In this document: one piece after another, positions 45,842 to 57,054 of the stretch | How positions within the stretch are numbered: position 1 is the first letter of the stretch | Layout: every line of letters begins with the position of its first letter | From: Rhyzopertha dominica | Taxonomy: Eukaryota > Arthropoda > Insecta > Coleoptera > Bostrichidae | Reading direction: 5' to 3' | Assembly (NCBI GenBank): GCA_025024175.1 | Contig: QCXZ01000064.1 | Coordinates: forward strand, 5,580,001-5,644,000 | DNA length: 64,000 nucleotides | Made by a program: the position numbers and the translations under genes | The notes under the pieces: generated by a model | Told to the model about the DNA's origin: nothing | Database searches by the model: none | What the model saw: the letters and a program-made list of their open reading frames with translations, nothing else

Positions 45842-47552
45842 TATACATAGTGCTAAATTTAACATTAAATTCGTTCGTAATTCTAATGCCAAAAAAACAT
45901 AAAGTTGCCAAATTTCCAGACGATACTGCTGAAACTCACAAAATTATTCAGAAATTTCAAATTAAAATTCCAACTTTGAACACCCTGTATCTCGTAAACC
46001 TGCAACGTTTGCCTAAGGCATATTTTGGTGTGTAGTATCTGCAGTTCAGAAATTGCCCATTCTTCATTAGTCACCCTGTATAGATTGCAGATAGCTCACT
46101 CAGTTTATGTGTCAAAGATTCTCAAATCGGGGTAGTTTGATACAAAGGAACGCGTCACTGTAGCGGATTAACGTGCGTACATCAAAATTCAAACACTGCG
46201 CGAATAAACGGTTGCATAAATTCACGGTGGCTTACAAGAAGCTAGCCAGGAGTCGTGTGTGAATAGTTCAACAGTTACTTGATGGAGTAAGCGTTCCAGA
46301 GCGTTGAACTAGTATTAAATTCAACCACAGAAGTTGGATTTATCATACTGCTACCGACAACACTTTTGATGCCTCCGTGGCTACAATAATGGAAGAAGAT
46401 CGAATGGACAAACAAGCAATAGACAAATACCAAAAGACAAATAGAAAATTTAAACGCGTGAATCCAAAAGTGTAGGATAGATATGAAACACAGTGAAATC
46501 CTCCCACATCCCCCATGCAGCCTTGGCAGGAGTCTTCCAGATTTCGTTCTGTTCCTTTAGTGAAAAGGAGAATTTCGTGAAGTCCGATTTCTTGACTAGG
46601 AAGGGTAAAAGCCCTACGACAGCAAATGCTTTCCAACTCTGAAACATCTTGACAAAAATGGCGTATTTAACGAGATTACATATACTGTGAAAGAGATGGC
46701 AACGTGTTTTGGATTGGACAACTTTGTTGCAATTTTTAAAAACATACGTTTCATTTGCGAGGTGTGTTTTTGTGTGCATGAATTTTGACATATATTTTTT
46801 TAAACAAAAAGAGTATTTGCAAAACACTGCGATAAACAGAAAAATGTGTGACTTAATACAGTTTAGCTCTGACGTACTGATATTGTTTTCAGTTTTAGTA
46901 TTTTTTTCCTTCAAAATTGCCATCCAAATATATATGTTAAAGTACTATGAACGTAATATGTACGTTTTCAGCATACACATCACGAGATTAAGACTCCGTA
47001 TGAATTCTTAAAGAAGTACTGCTTATCTATTACTCCTACTTAGTGGCAGATGTTATTGTTATTTGGTTCGAGAGTGGTGAGAAAATGTACTTCTAAAGTA
47101 CTTGTTATGGTAACCGATGGGATTCCTTTACAATTATTAACACAACAAGATTGCAAGTAAGCGTANGTATGCGTTACTAGCAGTTCATAAATGTCATTAT
47201 TAAAAATGCTTTGTAAATTTAAAACACATTTAGTATAATCTTGATATGACTTCACATTTCAAAAACAAGTTATAGGATTTGTTGGCAAAAGTAGTGACAC
47301 ATCCATTTCATTGATAACATTAAAGATAAATAAATATTTGGAATTTGAAGAAGAATTTAGATAATAATAACAAAATTACGTCTATGCCACAGAGACGAGT
47401 GGATGACATCGTTTGCCACTAGATGGCATGGTGTCATCCACATTCTAATTCTCGCAGAGATTTTTGAAATTTTTAACAATAGTAGAGTATAACTATGAAG
47501 GCTTTCACGGACGGCAATATTACCATTTGTATTGTTGCTTTTCGGTCATAAT
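45842..47552. other. mostly non-coding; one unassigned 157-codon ORF
   Basis: A minus-strand frame at 46923-46450 is open for 157 codons and has a Trp-rich end (AKAAWGMWEDFTVFHIYP), but I recognise no domain; it could be spurious or an exon remnant. A stretch near 45980-46080 has two ACCCTGTAT-type termini and may be a small MITE. A small hairpin with GTGGATGACA arms lies at about 47399-47442. Confidence 0.4.
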
Positions 47553-47780
47553 GGCCGTTGTCTAAGAGAAGATAAACTTATTGACGTTTCACACAAAACT
47601 GTGCTGGGCATCTTCAGAAGGAGAAAAGCTAGGCGCTCGTCCGCAACTGGCAGGTAGCAGAGCCAGTTCCAGTTGTCCTTCGGCCAGCTGCGGACGAGCG
47701 CCTAGCTTTTCTCCTTCTGAAGATGCCATGCACAGTTTTGGGTGAAACGTCAAAAAGTTTATCTGCTCTTAGACCACGGC
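47553..47780. repeat. foldback repeat with perfect 37-bp core arms
   Basis: The arms 47609-47645 and 47689-47725 are exact reverse complements; weaker pairing extends to about 47553 and 47780. The 43-base spacer is unrelated. Both arms contain CTTCAGAAGG/CCTTCTGAAG, CACAGTTTT and GACGTTTC/GAAACGTC, as in PLE terminal repeats. Confidence 0.88.
47717..47751 (+). ncRNA. hammerhead-like motif in foldback arm
   Basis: CTGAAGA at 47717-47723 matches the hammerhead CUGANGA core, and GAAACGTC lies at 47744-47751. The intervening stem is poor here, with only a CC/GG-type pairing; the opposite arm (47581-47615, minus strand) has a better CACA/TGTG stem before its own GAAACGTC. Activity is unlikely without a better stem. 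Confidence 0.35.
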
Positions 47781-48970
47781 CAACAATAATAATGGTAATA
47801 GTAGAATAAATAGAATTCATGTAAAGAACTCGAAATATGTTCGTAATATTGAAAGTCCTGATCTAAAACAAAAATAGAACAGCGAAATGTAGCAAGAGTG
47901 ACTAATGTACTTAATATCGTCTGTTAAATAAACTTAGATGTTCATCAAATATTCCACTGCTAAACGAAACGAACATAATTCATTACAGGATGTTACTCCC
48001 TGTAAAAACACAACCGGATTAAATGAGGGAAGTCCGAACAAGTTTCAGAAAAAAGCGCCAAGACACCGCCAAGTGAAGAAAAAGGACCGAAGCACCAATT
48101 AACACCTAAGCTTGGCATTTTTTCCGCGACCAACGTTCACGCACACTGCTTCGTATCTGATCGTGTATACCGTGTTATTTTCTTCCCCCAGATGAATAAT
48201 TCATCCAGTTTTTTCCGCGTTCAGGATTTAGAAGCAATTAGGAAACGTTCATCAACTTCTTGTAGTTAACAGCAAAGCGTAAAGTTTTATTTTCATTCTC
48301 ACTCGAAGACGGAAGTGTAGCTACAGTGCTTTCAACGAGAGTTACGAAAGGTGAAGTGAAATGGAAGTGAGAACCAGGGTTGGACTGGCTACATTTGGCC
48401 CCATCGGCATTCGGCAGTTACTTTGCAAATTCGAAATTTATATTCATACCAATCTTATTAGATGTGAGAGAAATGTCCACTTGAAAGATTACAAGTTTCC
48501 TCTTCTGTTCCATCAACGTTTTGTTTTAAAATGGATTGGTGACTATGCAGCCAGCTCAAGCAATTTGTGCTTCTGTTCTCTTTTTCTTTTCTTTTTTTTT
48601 ATGATGGTACAAATCAACCGTCTACGAATAGAGAAGATTGTGAGGTTACATCTTAAATAATTGTGGTTTTAAAAACAGTGGTATTATAATTTCAATGCAG
48701 CAATAAACATAATAACAATAATTTTATTAATTTCCAACACGTGAATTCATCCAATTACAGGAAACAGAACAAACATTGCACGCATTATACTATACATTAA
48801 AACATTACACCATTGCATTAACTACTCTAGAATTAACTATTTCGCATATATAATTAATTGGTGATCTGCAAATAATGGGCATTCAAATGACATTGAGTGA
48901 TCAAGCAATAAAAGGGGTACGGCCTCTTAGTAGAAGCTTGTAAAATGTACATGACACAGCTTTAAACAAG
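47781..48970. other. no supported feature
   Basis: AT-rich sequence; a 99-codon frame at 48361-48660 has no domain. Confidence 0.4.
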
Positions 48971-49471
48971 TGGAAAAGTAGTGCCGTCAGAAATGCATTT
49001 TCTGGTAGTATTTTGCGAAAACTGTAAGCCGCTCTCTAAGAAAGATCTACCTAATATAATTTGCCATGTTGTGCCAATGACCATCAAAGCACTTATAAAT
49101 AAGGGCCACTTTTGTAGTTATCCGTTAGGGGTTGGGTTTCATTTGAAACCAGCGGTTCTAAATCTGTTTCTTACCCGGTTACACACACTTCAGTTCCTGT
49201 TCATGTTCTGTGCTACCCCCATATCACTGCTATTTTAACTTCATTGAATTGGTTTGGGAATAGCAAAATCTTTTTATGATAAAAACATTAGTAAAACAGC
49301 ATGTAAGTATGATGATGTTATTAATGTGTGGACTGAAGCCTTCCGCCAAGTTTTCGGGGAAGTGTGGAACTCCTGTGTCAATCACACGGAAACACTAATT
49401 AAACAATCTTTTAAAGAAGATAATATCGTTGATGAATTTTGTCCACTGGTCTTTACAGTAAACGGCGAGTC
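48971..49471 (+). pseudogene. DDE transposase C-terminal fragment (IELVW family)
   Basis: A frame with PPYHCYFNFIELVWE (final Glu region) at about 49205-49256 is followed, after a shift, by IAKSFYDKNISKTACKYDD, VINVWTEAFRQV, WNSCVNHTETLIKQSF and VNGESD. This is the standard C-terminal tail of the insect transposases that end in NPIELxW...K...H. The remaining frame in 48981-49210 is too decayed to align. The fragment ends where a LINE fragment begins. Confidence 0.65.
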
Positions 49472-50600
49472 AGATTATGAGGAACAATGGGCCTATATTC
49501 GACCCCCGAGGGACTCCAGAGGACGGCGAAATTCAGTGGAATATAAATTCCTGTATCTAACAAAGTTAATTCTATCATCCGTAAGGTACGAGCGATGTAA
49601 CCTGTCAAGAAGAATGCCGTGGTCTATTTTGTCAAAGGCCTTTTGGAAATCAGTGTAAATTGCATCCACCTGTCGCATGGTGTTCAAGGATTTCCATACG
49701 TATTGTGAAAAACTGGCTGTAGATCTTTTTTCGTAATACCGTGCTGATAAAAGACTTTATGGATGTGAATAAGAAGTTGTAAAGAACAGTTTCATATATC
49801 TTGGCAAACTGCATAATAAAGATGTGGGTCTATAATTTTCTAGATCAGCAGGATCATCTTTTTTAAGCATGGGACACACAAACGCTTTCTTCCAAACGCT
49901 GGGCTTTCTGCAATTGCTCAAGCTAATATTAATTAACTCAGAACAAAGCCCTGTACGCCATCATGACAAGCAGTACCCGCGTTTTTGGATCTTTTCAAAG
50001 CGATTATCACCAAATCTTCTGTTATGTGTGGTATATTTATAATAAATTTTATTCTCACTCAAAGTGTTCAAAGATGAAGAAGCGTCCAAAACTGATTCAA
50101 AGTAATCACGGAAAGCATTGACAATAGCATCCGGTGAAGAAAGATCTCTATCCTTGTAGTGCATAAAACAAGGAATTCTTAAATTTCCCTTTTTGTTTTG
50201 TATAAACGCCGAGAACAATCTTCTCTTCAGTCTTCCTTACGTAATTCTTGTAGGCAATATCAATGAGAGTCTTGCAGTGAGATCTGTAGTACTTGCATAT
50301 ATCATAGTAATATCATGTTTTAAACTTTTGAAAACAACTTAGTTTTAAAGCGTAAGCATTTGATTATCTGTGAATCATACCAGGGCGGATAGTGACGACC
50401 CACATTTGGTCTAAAAAGGAATTTAGGATTCCACTGATCAAGAATTTCGTATAATTCCTTGCAGAGCGATCTGCATGCTTCATCTACTTCGCATCTAGCT
50501 GACGAAAGCATCTCACGCAGAAAAACAAAGTTAGCTTTCTTGATGTTATATTGTGTATTAAGATTATTCATCGGAAACTGTTCATATCTTGATATACGAA
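49472..50600 (-). pseudogene. Jockey-like LINE ORF2 fragment
   Basis: In coding order on the minus strand: NAQYNIKKANFVFLREMLS-like start at 50571 (frame 50571-50320 ends in GRHYPPWYDSQIIKCLRFKT), then 50218-49961 with AFIQNKKGNLRIPCFMHYKD and SPDAIVNAFRDYFESVLD, and 49687-49493 with DAIYTDFQKAFDKIDHGILL, the RT palm A Asp. It ends in SGVPRGSNIGPLF near 49475, in another frame. Together these are the linker after the endonuclease and the first half of RT. Several frameshifts are present; neither end of the element is intact. Confidence 0.75.
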
Positions 50601-51955
50601 AGTAGAAGGATCATGTGCGTCCTCATTAACAATTACAAAAATATTGAAGAATTGTATCTGAGAACCCACTTCTTTATTAAAAATTAATTTTTTTATTTCG
50701 CACTTTATTTTATGCACTAAACACTAAACCAAAATTAAAATATACGGTTGAAAATATATAGTGAAGTAATTTTAGCTTACGGAAATTCCTAATTTTTGAA
50801 AAACAAGTGTTTACTTTTCGGGCTATTTCTCTATTCATAGTGTTCTTTGTATGTTGCGTAGTGTTGCATGCTCTTCTCTTACGCGTAGTTCAAATGTTTT
50901 CAATGTATCCGTTAAAACTACATAGCATTTTTGCAAAAGCAGTCTACATGTCAACTGCTCTCGTCGATGCAAAGACTAATAATTTTTATCGCCTCGAAGT
51001 ATAATATCCGGACAGGATGCGTGTTGCAAACCTGGTCGACCGTAGAGGATGTTAAACGTATAGTTTCCTCTCCTTGAAATAAGTATCCTGTGTTTTTCTT
51101 TCCAACTGTCGCTACAGTGCTTAATTTATCTATTTCTTGAGAATATCAAGTTATCTATAATACTATCAACTATTCCAAAGTCAAGAAGCAACAAATTTAT
51201 CAATATTCATCAATAAAATGGTGACAAGCATTCTAAGCTAAGGTTTAGATTTTAATTATAGGTTTAATATTAGCTTAAAATATAGAATAGAAATGGGCCC
51301 TATCAGTTCATTAGTCCACCAGTGTTTTTCTTCAATTTAAACTTCGTTCTCACGTTTCTAGTAATAGTGAGCTTGTATTCACAAAGTTTATCCTGTTGTT
51401 CGAATAATTACAGTTGAAAGTTCAATTTTGACGTTCTCTATAGTAAACAGATGTTTATTTTACATCATAAGAGAAATATTCCTTAAACCCGATTCTTTTA
51501 TTGTAAAAATCTTGAATTTAACTTAAAAAAGTGAAGTTCATTGGTGATTGATGTTCCTTTTACTTCATCTCTCAAAACGGTTTGCTAAAAAAATCTAAAA
51601 AAGTTTATAATGCATATATCTTTTGGCGTGGACGTATATGTATTAATCATCACTGATTAATTGTGTTTTACGACATGAAGGAATCATCAATGAAGTCTTC
51701 GACTCGTTGAAGAGGAAATTTCAAATATTGCGATTGTATCTTGTTGCGAAATTTCAAGAATTTTGTTCAGCAGGTAATAAGCAAAAGATACAACCAAGGA
51801 AAGTCGATAAAGCTGTCTCAATTTAAATACTTAGGGCGACAGCATTATTACGTGAATGCGTGACAAAAGTCTAAAGCGCCATCAATTCCAGCCCTATAAA
51901 ATTCAGTGTCTTCAATGAAGCGTGTTCATTGCAATATTAATATGATTTTCATCTC
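50601..51955. other. no supported feature
   Basis: AT-rich sequence without a recognised gene, element or repeat. Confidence 0.4.
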
Positions 51956-52118
51956 TTGCTATTTTGCTTCCAATTCACCAATTGAGACTTCCTTGAATTT
52001 TATTATAGCTCACTTGTGAGCATCATTCTGAAGATACTGCAGGGGTTGTAAGGGACTACAATTTTTGATGATGATGAAAATGATTATTGTTTGTTATCGC
52101 GTGATGTAACCGCCATTA
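51956..52118 (+). repeat. short dispersed repeat (matches about 29128-29320)
   Basis: It shares TTCACCAATTGA, TGTGAGCATCAT and GATTATTGTTTGTTATCGC with the other copy in the same order. DD41D copy D begins directly after its end at a TA. Confidence 0.65.
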
Positions 52119-52120
52119 TA

Positions 52121-52425
52121 CAGGGTCGCTGCAAAGTTTAGAACCTGCAGGATCTTTCAGGTTCTGTTTAATCGATTTTACTGAAATTGTGCATGGGCAG
52201 AATTGGGTAATTAATGCATTTTCTGGATTTTTTTCAACTCCGTGTCAGCTCATATTTCCGAGATATGGGCGCAAGTTGCATTTTTTTTAATGCGAAGGAG
52301 GGTCAAAAGGCACATCATTGAAAAGGATATTTTTTCCTGATTTAAAAAATGTGTCACACTTATACAATTTATTACTTCTGAACTTCTCCATTGTCCTTGT
52401 GACGGGTGATAATTTTGATTCAAAA
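52121..52425 (+). mobile_element. DD41D mariner copy D, terminal fragment
   Basis: It starts after TA with CAGGGTCGCTGCAAA and follows the left terminus of the other copies for about 300 bp, to TTGTGACGGGTGATAATTTT, then stops matching. No transposase remains. Confidence 0.75.
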
Positions 52426-53585
52426 GTGGTTTTACTGTTTTGTTATTGCTTATTGGTTTTTTTGATGTTGCCAATCCAAGTAACATTTTGATTTTATACA
52501 ATTTTATTATAACTTAAAATAGTAAAATAGTTTTAAAGCTGTTGGTATATATCCAATAATAACTTGAAGACACATATCAAGATGGCGCTGAACTGGCGAT
52601 GGTGAACAAACGAGTGCTGTCAAATTATAAAAGTCTTATCAACGGGACATCACTTAGCTATATACAGGGTCGCTACAAAGAATCCAAAGGATCCAGTAGG
52701 ATATTTCAGGTTCTGTTCGACTGATTTTTCTGAAACTTTTCTGGAATTTTTTCAACTCCATGTCAGTTCTCGTTTACGAAATATGGGAGTAAATTGCATT
52801 TTTTATGGGAAGGGGGACAAAAGGCACATCCTTGAAAAGGATATGTTTTCTCTAGGCGTCTCCATTTTCTTCGTGACGTGATAATTTTCATTCACTTTGT
52901 TATTTGCAATCGCAAAGTCTCAGTTAACTGAACATGATCGCATCGAAATTTGGATGATGGAAGTAGTTGCACTCTACAACACAATTCATGAAGATCGTGA
53001 ACCAATTGCCAGATTAACAAGTTATTTAAACATTGCAACGTTTTGACGAAACCGACGGTGTTAAAAATCGTCAAAAATCAGGATGTCCAATGGTTGCTAC
53101 TAGTGAGGAAAGTAGTTTAAATGTCTTTTTAGATGAGCAAGAGAATCCCAGGTGTTCTGTACAAGAGCGTACTCTCACTATATTAACAAGAGAAAATTTT
53201 GAAAAAAAGTGAAGTTTCATCCATATAAAATTTATTTATTACAAGAACTGAGCGAAGATGATTTCGATCGTAGGATAGAATTGGGTGTGTTCACTAGTTA
53301 TAAAATATAAACTTTTATACATTAAAAAAGAGTACTTAATTAATTAAGTGTGTATCTGTATCCATAAGGCTGCAAAAATTTTTTTTAACCAAGATAAATT
53401 GGTTACAACTCCTCAGTGCGCAACGTTGCAAAAACGCAGTTTTAAGACACGCTCAGATTGACTAGGACTGGCTGTGACGTATCACCCCATGTAAACAAGA
53501 CAGCGTCCGCTACTTTCCGTATTTCGTTTGCGTTATTGGTTATGTTTGTGAGTGTTCTCCTTTGTTTTTTTATGAATTCAACAAT

Positions 53586-53720
53586 ATGTCGTCGGAATGT
53601 TTTGTTAAAGCGGCTTCGAACAATTTGCCGGCTGTAGATATGTTTACAGTCACCGAATTTATCAAGAGTGACCCACGTTTTAATGCTGCCGAAATCAAAG
53701 GCGCTAAAGCAGCAGTATAA
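53586..53720 (+). CDS. SWIM/YqaJ-type transposon protein, exon 1 (copy 3)
   Basis: It reads MSSECFVKAASNNLPAVDMF then TVTEFIKSDPRFNAAEIKG, AKAAV, stop. The second half matches the short ORFs of copies 1 and 2. GTATAAGTAA at the end could be a splice donor, in which case the visible stop would lie in the intron. The second exon begins 80 bp downstream. Confidence 0.55.
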   Translation: MSSECFVKAASNNLPAVDMFTVTEFIKSDPRFNAAEIKGAKAAV

Positions 53721-53801
53721 GTAATTAATAAAGCAACTTAATCTGCAATTTAATACATTACGGATCATTGAGATTTTGAACGAAATGCATCTGTTGTCTA
53801 G

Positions 53802-53937
53802 TGCAAGTCGTGAGCAACACGGAGATGCAGCTATAGGTTATTTTCAGGTGAAGCGAGAGGGGCCTATATGTATACTGCAGTCCAAGATATGCCCGGAACA
53901 CAAAGTTCGTGCAAAAAATTATGCAGTTACTCCAAGT
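53802..53937 (+). pseudogene. SWIM/YqaJ-type transposon protein, exon 2 (copy 3)
   Basis: After an acceptor-like TTGTCTAG it reads SASREQHGDAAIGYFQVKRE, GPICILQSKICPEHKVRAKN. That wording (E-x-x-G-D-x-A-x-G-Y-x-Q-x-K-R-x-G...CPEHKVR) is characteristic of the long metazoan SWIM/YqaJ-nuclease proteins found with THAP transposases. It stops matching at about 53937, where it runs directly into the reverse complement of a THAP exon, marking the internal deletion junction. Confidence 0.7.
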
Positions 53938-54090
53938 CTCACAACAGTAAAATGTAGATTTTGTCTTGGTCATACCCCTTCTGGCTGCTTTAAACCATCT
54001 CCGTTTGCGTTCGTAGTCTCCGGGTACACTTACGAATATTTTGTTGAAACTATTGACGGATGTATTTGAAATTTGAACACTGGCACAAAG
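53938..54090 (-). pseudogene. THAP-domain segment, ISL2EU-like copy 3
   Basis: It reads ISNTSVNSFNKIFVSVPGDY, ERKRRWFKAARRGMTKTKST, FYCCE: the middle and end of a THAP domain, parallel to KNTSVSTASKMFVTVPRDY...FFCCEDH of copy 1. The first cysteine pair is altered (LCASVQI) and the final His is lost at the deletion junction with the opposed gene. Confidence 0.65.
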
Positions 54091-54565
54091 CACCATCTGC
54101 TGTTAGCTTCTGGTTTGTACATGCTTAAACATTCTCCCAGTTGTTAGGAGGAGTCTGTTAAAAGCAAGAAAACAACTCGTTTCACTCGGCACAATCAAAG
54201 GCACGTAGGTAACATAACCTATATTCTTTGTTTACATGGGGTGCTACGTCACACCGTCTCCATCCCGGGACACTGCGTTTGTGTGGTCAATTTTTATATT
54301 AGAACTTCAGAACGGTTTTTTTCGAAAACTGGTGCTAGAAAAATTTTTAGGACGTAACAAGGGTGCTCCAAATATACACATGGCATGATTTCTAAAAAAC
54401 ACCCAATTATGCGAAACTGCTATGAACATTTTAAATTGGATTATGTTTTCTGATGAAGCAACTTTTTGCCTCGGTGGTAATGTGAATAGACATAATTGGT
54501 TGGACAAACATCCACATTGGATGAAACAAGTCCACACACCCTCAGAAAGTGAATGTCTGGTGTGG

Positions 54566-55480
54566 CCATATTTTAGAAAAGTCACACTTTCACAGTGGTC
54601 AAATGCTTTTTAATCGGCTTCCGTTTCGGTCAAGCAGAAAAATTCTGAAAAGCTTTGTAAAAAAGAGCTACTAAATATATTATAAAAAACGAATTTTTAC
54701 AGTGTTTGTTAATTTCGTAATTATCTAGAGGATCTATGTTAACTGTATTATCTGTGTTTTACATAACTTGTTTATGTCCTATACATTTATTTTATGTCTT
54801 GGGATTAATTAAAAATTTGAATTTTATCAATAATACAAATAAAATAAAAATAAAGAATACTTGGTTGTCTCACAGAATTTAATAATTTCTGACAGATATG
54901 TTTAGAACCTTTCAGTTCTTCTTCAGAGTGTAACAAGATACTAAATCTAAATAATACGAAACTGTGTTATAAATACATTCACAGGTGGGGGACGATAAAC
55001 ACAACCTAAGCAGTGTTCACATATGACTGTGGCGGCCACCCTCAAAGGTGCGGTGTCGGTGGCGGTAAGACCATCTAGAATCCATAATTTAGATTATGAT
55101 GGTTACACGCAGAGTCCGGAACATGAAATTTGTCTATATATTATTAAGATCTGTTAGAAATTATTAAATACCGTGAAACAACCAAGTGCTCTTTATTGTT
55201 ATTTTATTGAACAATATAAGATTGTAAGGTGAGAGTACATAGTACCCTGTACTTCCGATATTAAAAATAAATATGGATTTAGATTTGCTCCTATAAAAAA
55301 CCCTTCTGAGTGAAGTTTGAATAAAATATCTGCAAGAGTTTGCGTTTTATTTAAAAAAATCCATTTTAACAAGCGTATAACTTCTTAAGGAAGCAAGATG
55401 GTATTAAGATAAATTAACCTAAATCGGTCTAATTTCGCCCCTGCTGTGTCCCATTCTTTTCTGGCCACTCTGTATATTCT
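54566..55480. repeat. foldback-type repeat (arms about 54861-54899 and 55149-55187)
   Basis: ACTTGGTTGTCTCACAGAAT on the left is complemented by ATTAAATACCGTGAAACAACCAAGT on the right with a few mismatches. The inner sequence contains a CTGAAGAA-GAAC-loop-GTTC-TAAAC hairpin on the minus strand (54897-54926). It looks like a PLE-type terminal repeat pair lacking coding sequence. The rest of the stretch shows no gene. Confidence 0.6.
54897..54926 (-). ncRNA. hammerhead-like hairpin, minus strand
   Basis: On the minus strand CTGAAGAA, stem GAAC, loop TGAAAG, stem GTTC, then TAAAC. The core GAAAC is changed to TAAAC. It resembles the hairpin at 27158-27186 in spacing. Confidence 0.35.
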
Positions 55481-56084
55481 TGAGGGGCGACAACTTGTAT
55501 TTTTCTTGGGGATGACGTAACCGCTAGAGCGGACGCTGATTCAAATTCTTTTTAAGATTACAACACCTCGATTAACTTTAATTATCTTGTCAAAACCTGC
55601 AGGAATCTAAAATCTTATGCCTTCGTTCCTGTACCCAGCAGTGCGTATATCAACGCAGCAACCTGCGTTTGCTGTTTGCTGGTCGACCGCAAAAGACCGG
55701 ACGATGAAGAAGGCTGCGCCTGCAGACAGCAGACAGACGGACGCAAGTTCACAGTGGTAATAACCTTTGAAGGTCGTGTCAATGCACATTATGTAAGTAT
55801 CGATGACTGTGCGGACCAAATATCCATCTGTCGGTAAACACACTATGCACGTGACGTCTCTGCTGCGCCCATTTCATCCCATGTTATGAGAGACGCAATA
55901 TAATGGACTCCGAGGAAACCGATACGAATGTGTGATACGTGTCACGTAGTGACGCAGTTTTCATTACAGGGGGAGGTATACGGCACTGCTTTCCTGCATG
56001 TTCCTCAATGCAAGGATGTCGCAATAACTTAACTTGTCAGTCCTCAAAAATATCCATATTATCCATATATTTCCATAAGAACAA
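55481..56084. other. flank of DDE relic b; no intact gene
   Basis: The start (GGCGACAACTTGTATTTTTC, GATGACGTAACCGCTAGAGC) resembles the outer part of the relic at 31560-31620, so it may be a terminus of the same element. The rest has no supported feature. Confidence 0.4.
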
Positions 56085-56545
56085 CGTTATTTTGACATCA
56101 CTGATGGAGGTTACAGATAACTTAAAAATAAAATGTGTCAAATNTTTGCTCTTGGTATACCGGCAATCGCGAGGACAGCGCATTATAATTATCCATGGAT
56201 CTCAAGAAGGTTCACTGGAAAATGCTCTTTTCCACGTCCTTAAATGACACTACGAGCGGCGACGTTTTTGAAGAACAGTTTACGACAAAACTATTTTCAA
56301 AATTACCAAAAAATAATATTACAGTTTTAGACAACGCAAGTACAACTGCGAGAAAAAAGTTTTGGAGGTGTTAAGAACAAAAAAAGAATTTGTAAAAAAT
56401 ATAAGATAGATGAACTAGCAAAAGAACATTGATTTAAAGTATCACCGTCGGTTTAACCCGCTTGAACTAATTTGGGCACATCTAAAGACCAATGTTAGAA
56501 GCAGCGCTGCTCTAACAGTTACGCCACCTCTGACAAATAGGCAAA
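56085..56545 (+). pseudogene. DDE-type transposase relic, copy b
   Basis: It reads RIIIIHGSQEGSLENALFHV at about 56170-56230, then VFEEQFTTKLFSKLPKNN, ITVLDNAST with the second catalytic Asp, and in a shifted frame ELIWAHLKTNVRSS with the final Glu. It aligns in reverse with copy a. Stops and frameshifts are present; the N-terminus is missing. Confidence 0.62.
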
Positions 56546-57054
56546 TTGTTGCCCCTTAAGAATAAAAATACATATTTTTGTAATGAATTACATACAGTTT
56601 TTATTTTCACTAGAAACCAAGTCCATGAAGTGAATCTAAGTCCCAGTTTTAAGGAATTATACAGGTTCGCTATAAAGTATGAAACCAGCAGGATATTTCA
56701 GGTTCTATTCGACCAATTTTTCTGAAATTGTGCATGGGCCTATGGGTAATTATAATGCATTTTATGGAATCTTTTCAACTCCGTGTCACTTCTCGTTTCC
56801 GAGATGTCGGTGCAACTAGCATTTTTTTTAATGGGAAGGGGGGTCAAAAGGCACATCAATGAAAAGGATATTTTTTCCTGATTTCAAAAATGTATCACAC
56901 ACTTGTACAACTTATTACTTCTGAGTTGAGAAAAGTGTAAATACAATAATAGAGCCTGACAAATGACTTTATCGCTAAAATAGACAAAAAAGCCAGATAA
57001 AAGTATTTTTCAGATTTACATTACAGAAGATGCTCAAAATGTTACCCATTTACT

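Larger units (their letters stand above)
53282..54405. mobile_element. ISL2EU-like element copy 3 (divergent family), nested in DD41D copy E
   Basis: The ends are TGGGTGTG and CACCCA, flanked by AT (53280-53281 and 54406-54407); comparison with DD41D copies A and B shows that one AT exists in the uninterrupted sequence, so AT is a true target duplication. Subterminal inverted repeats of about 25 bp (TGACGTATCACCCCATGTAA at about 53473 and its near-complement at about 54231-54255) lie inside the ends. It carries two exons of a SWIM/YqaJ-type gene and an opposed THAP segment. Confidence 0.8.
52665..54565 (+). mobile_element. DD41D mariner copy E, truncated and split by ISL2EU-like copy 3
   Basis: It begins after TA with CAGGGTCGCTACAAA. 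The transposase region (52905-53281 and 54406-54565) is fragmentary: GTTGCACTCTACAAC and LLQELSEDDFDRR precede the insertion, and ETAMNILNWIMFSDEATFCL and HNWLDKHPHW follow it. Similarity ends after CTGGTGTGG at about 54565, so the right half is missing. The sequence on either side of the inserted element continues the transposase, which fixes the empty site. Confidence 0.8.

Noticed and set aside
46450..46923. 157-codon minus-strand ORF considered as a chemoreceptor fragment
   Set aside because: No receptor signature or set of membrane segments is visible; kept only as an unassigned ORF in the region note.
53279..54409. 4-bp AATT target duplication for the ISL2EU-like element
   Set aside because: The outer TGGGT ends fit AT equally well and agree with ISL2EU practice; the distinction needs more empty sites, so AT was preferred.
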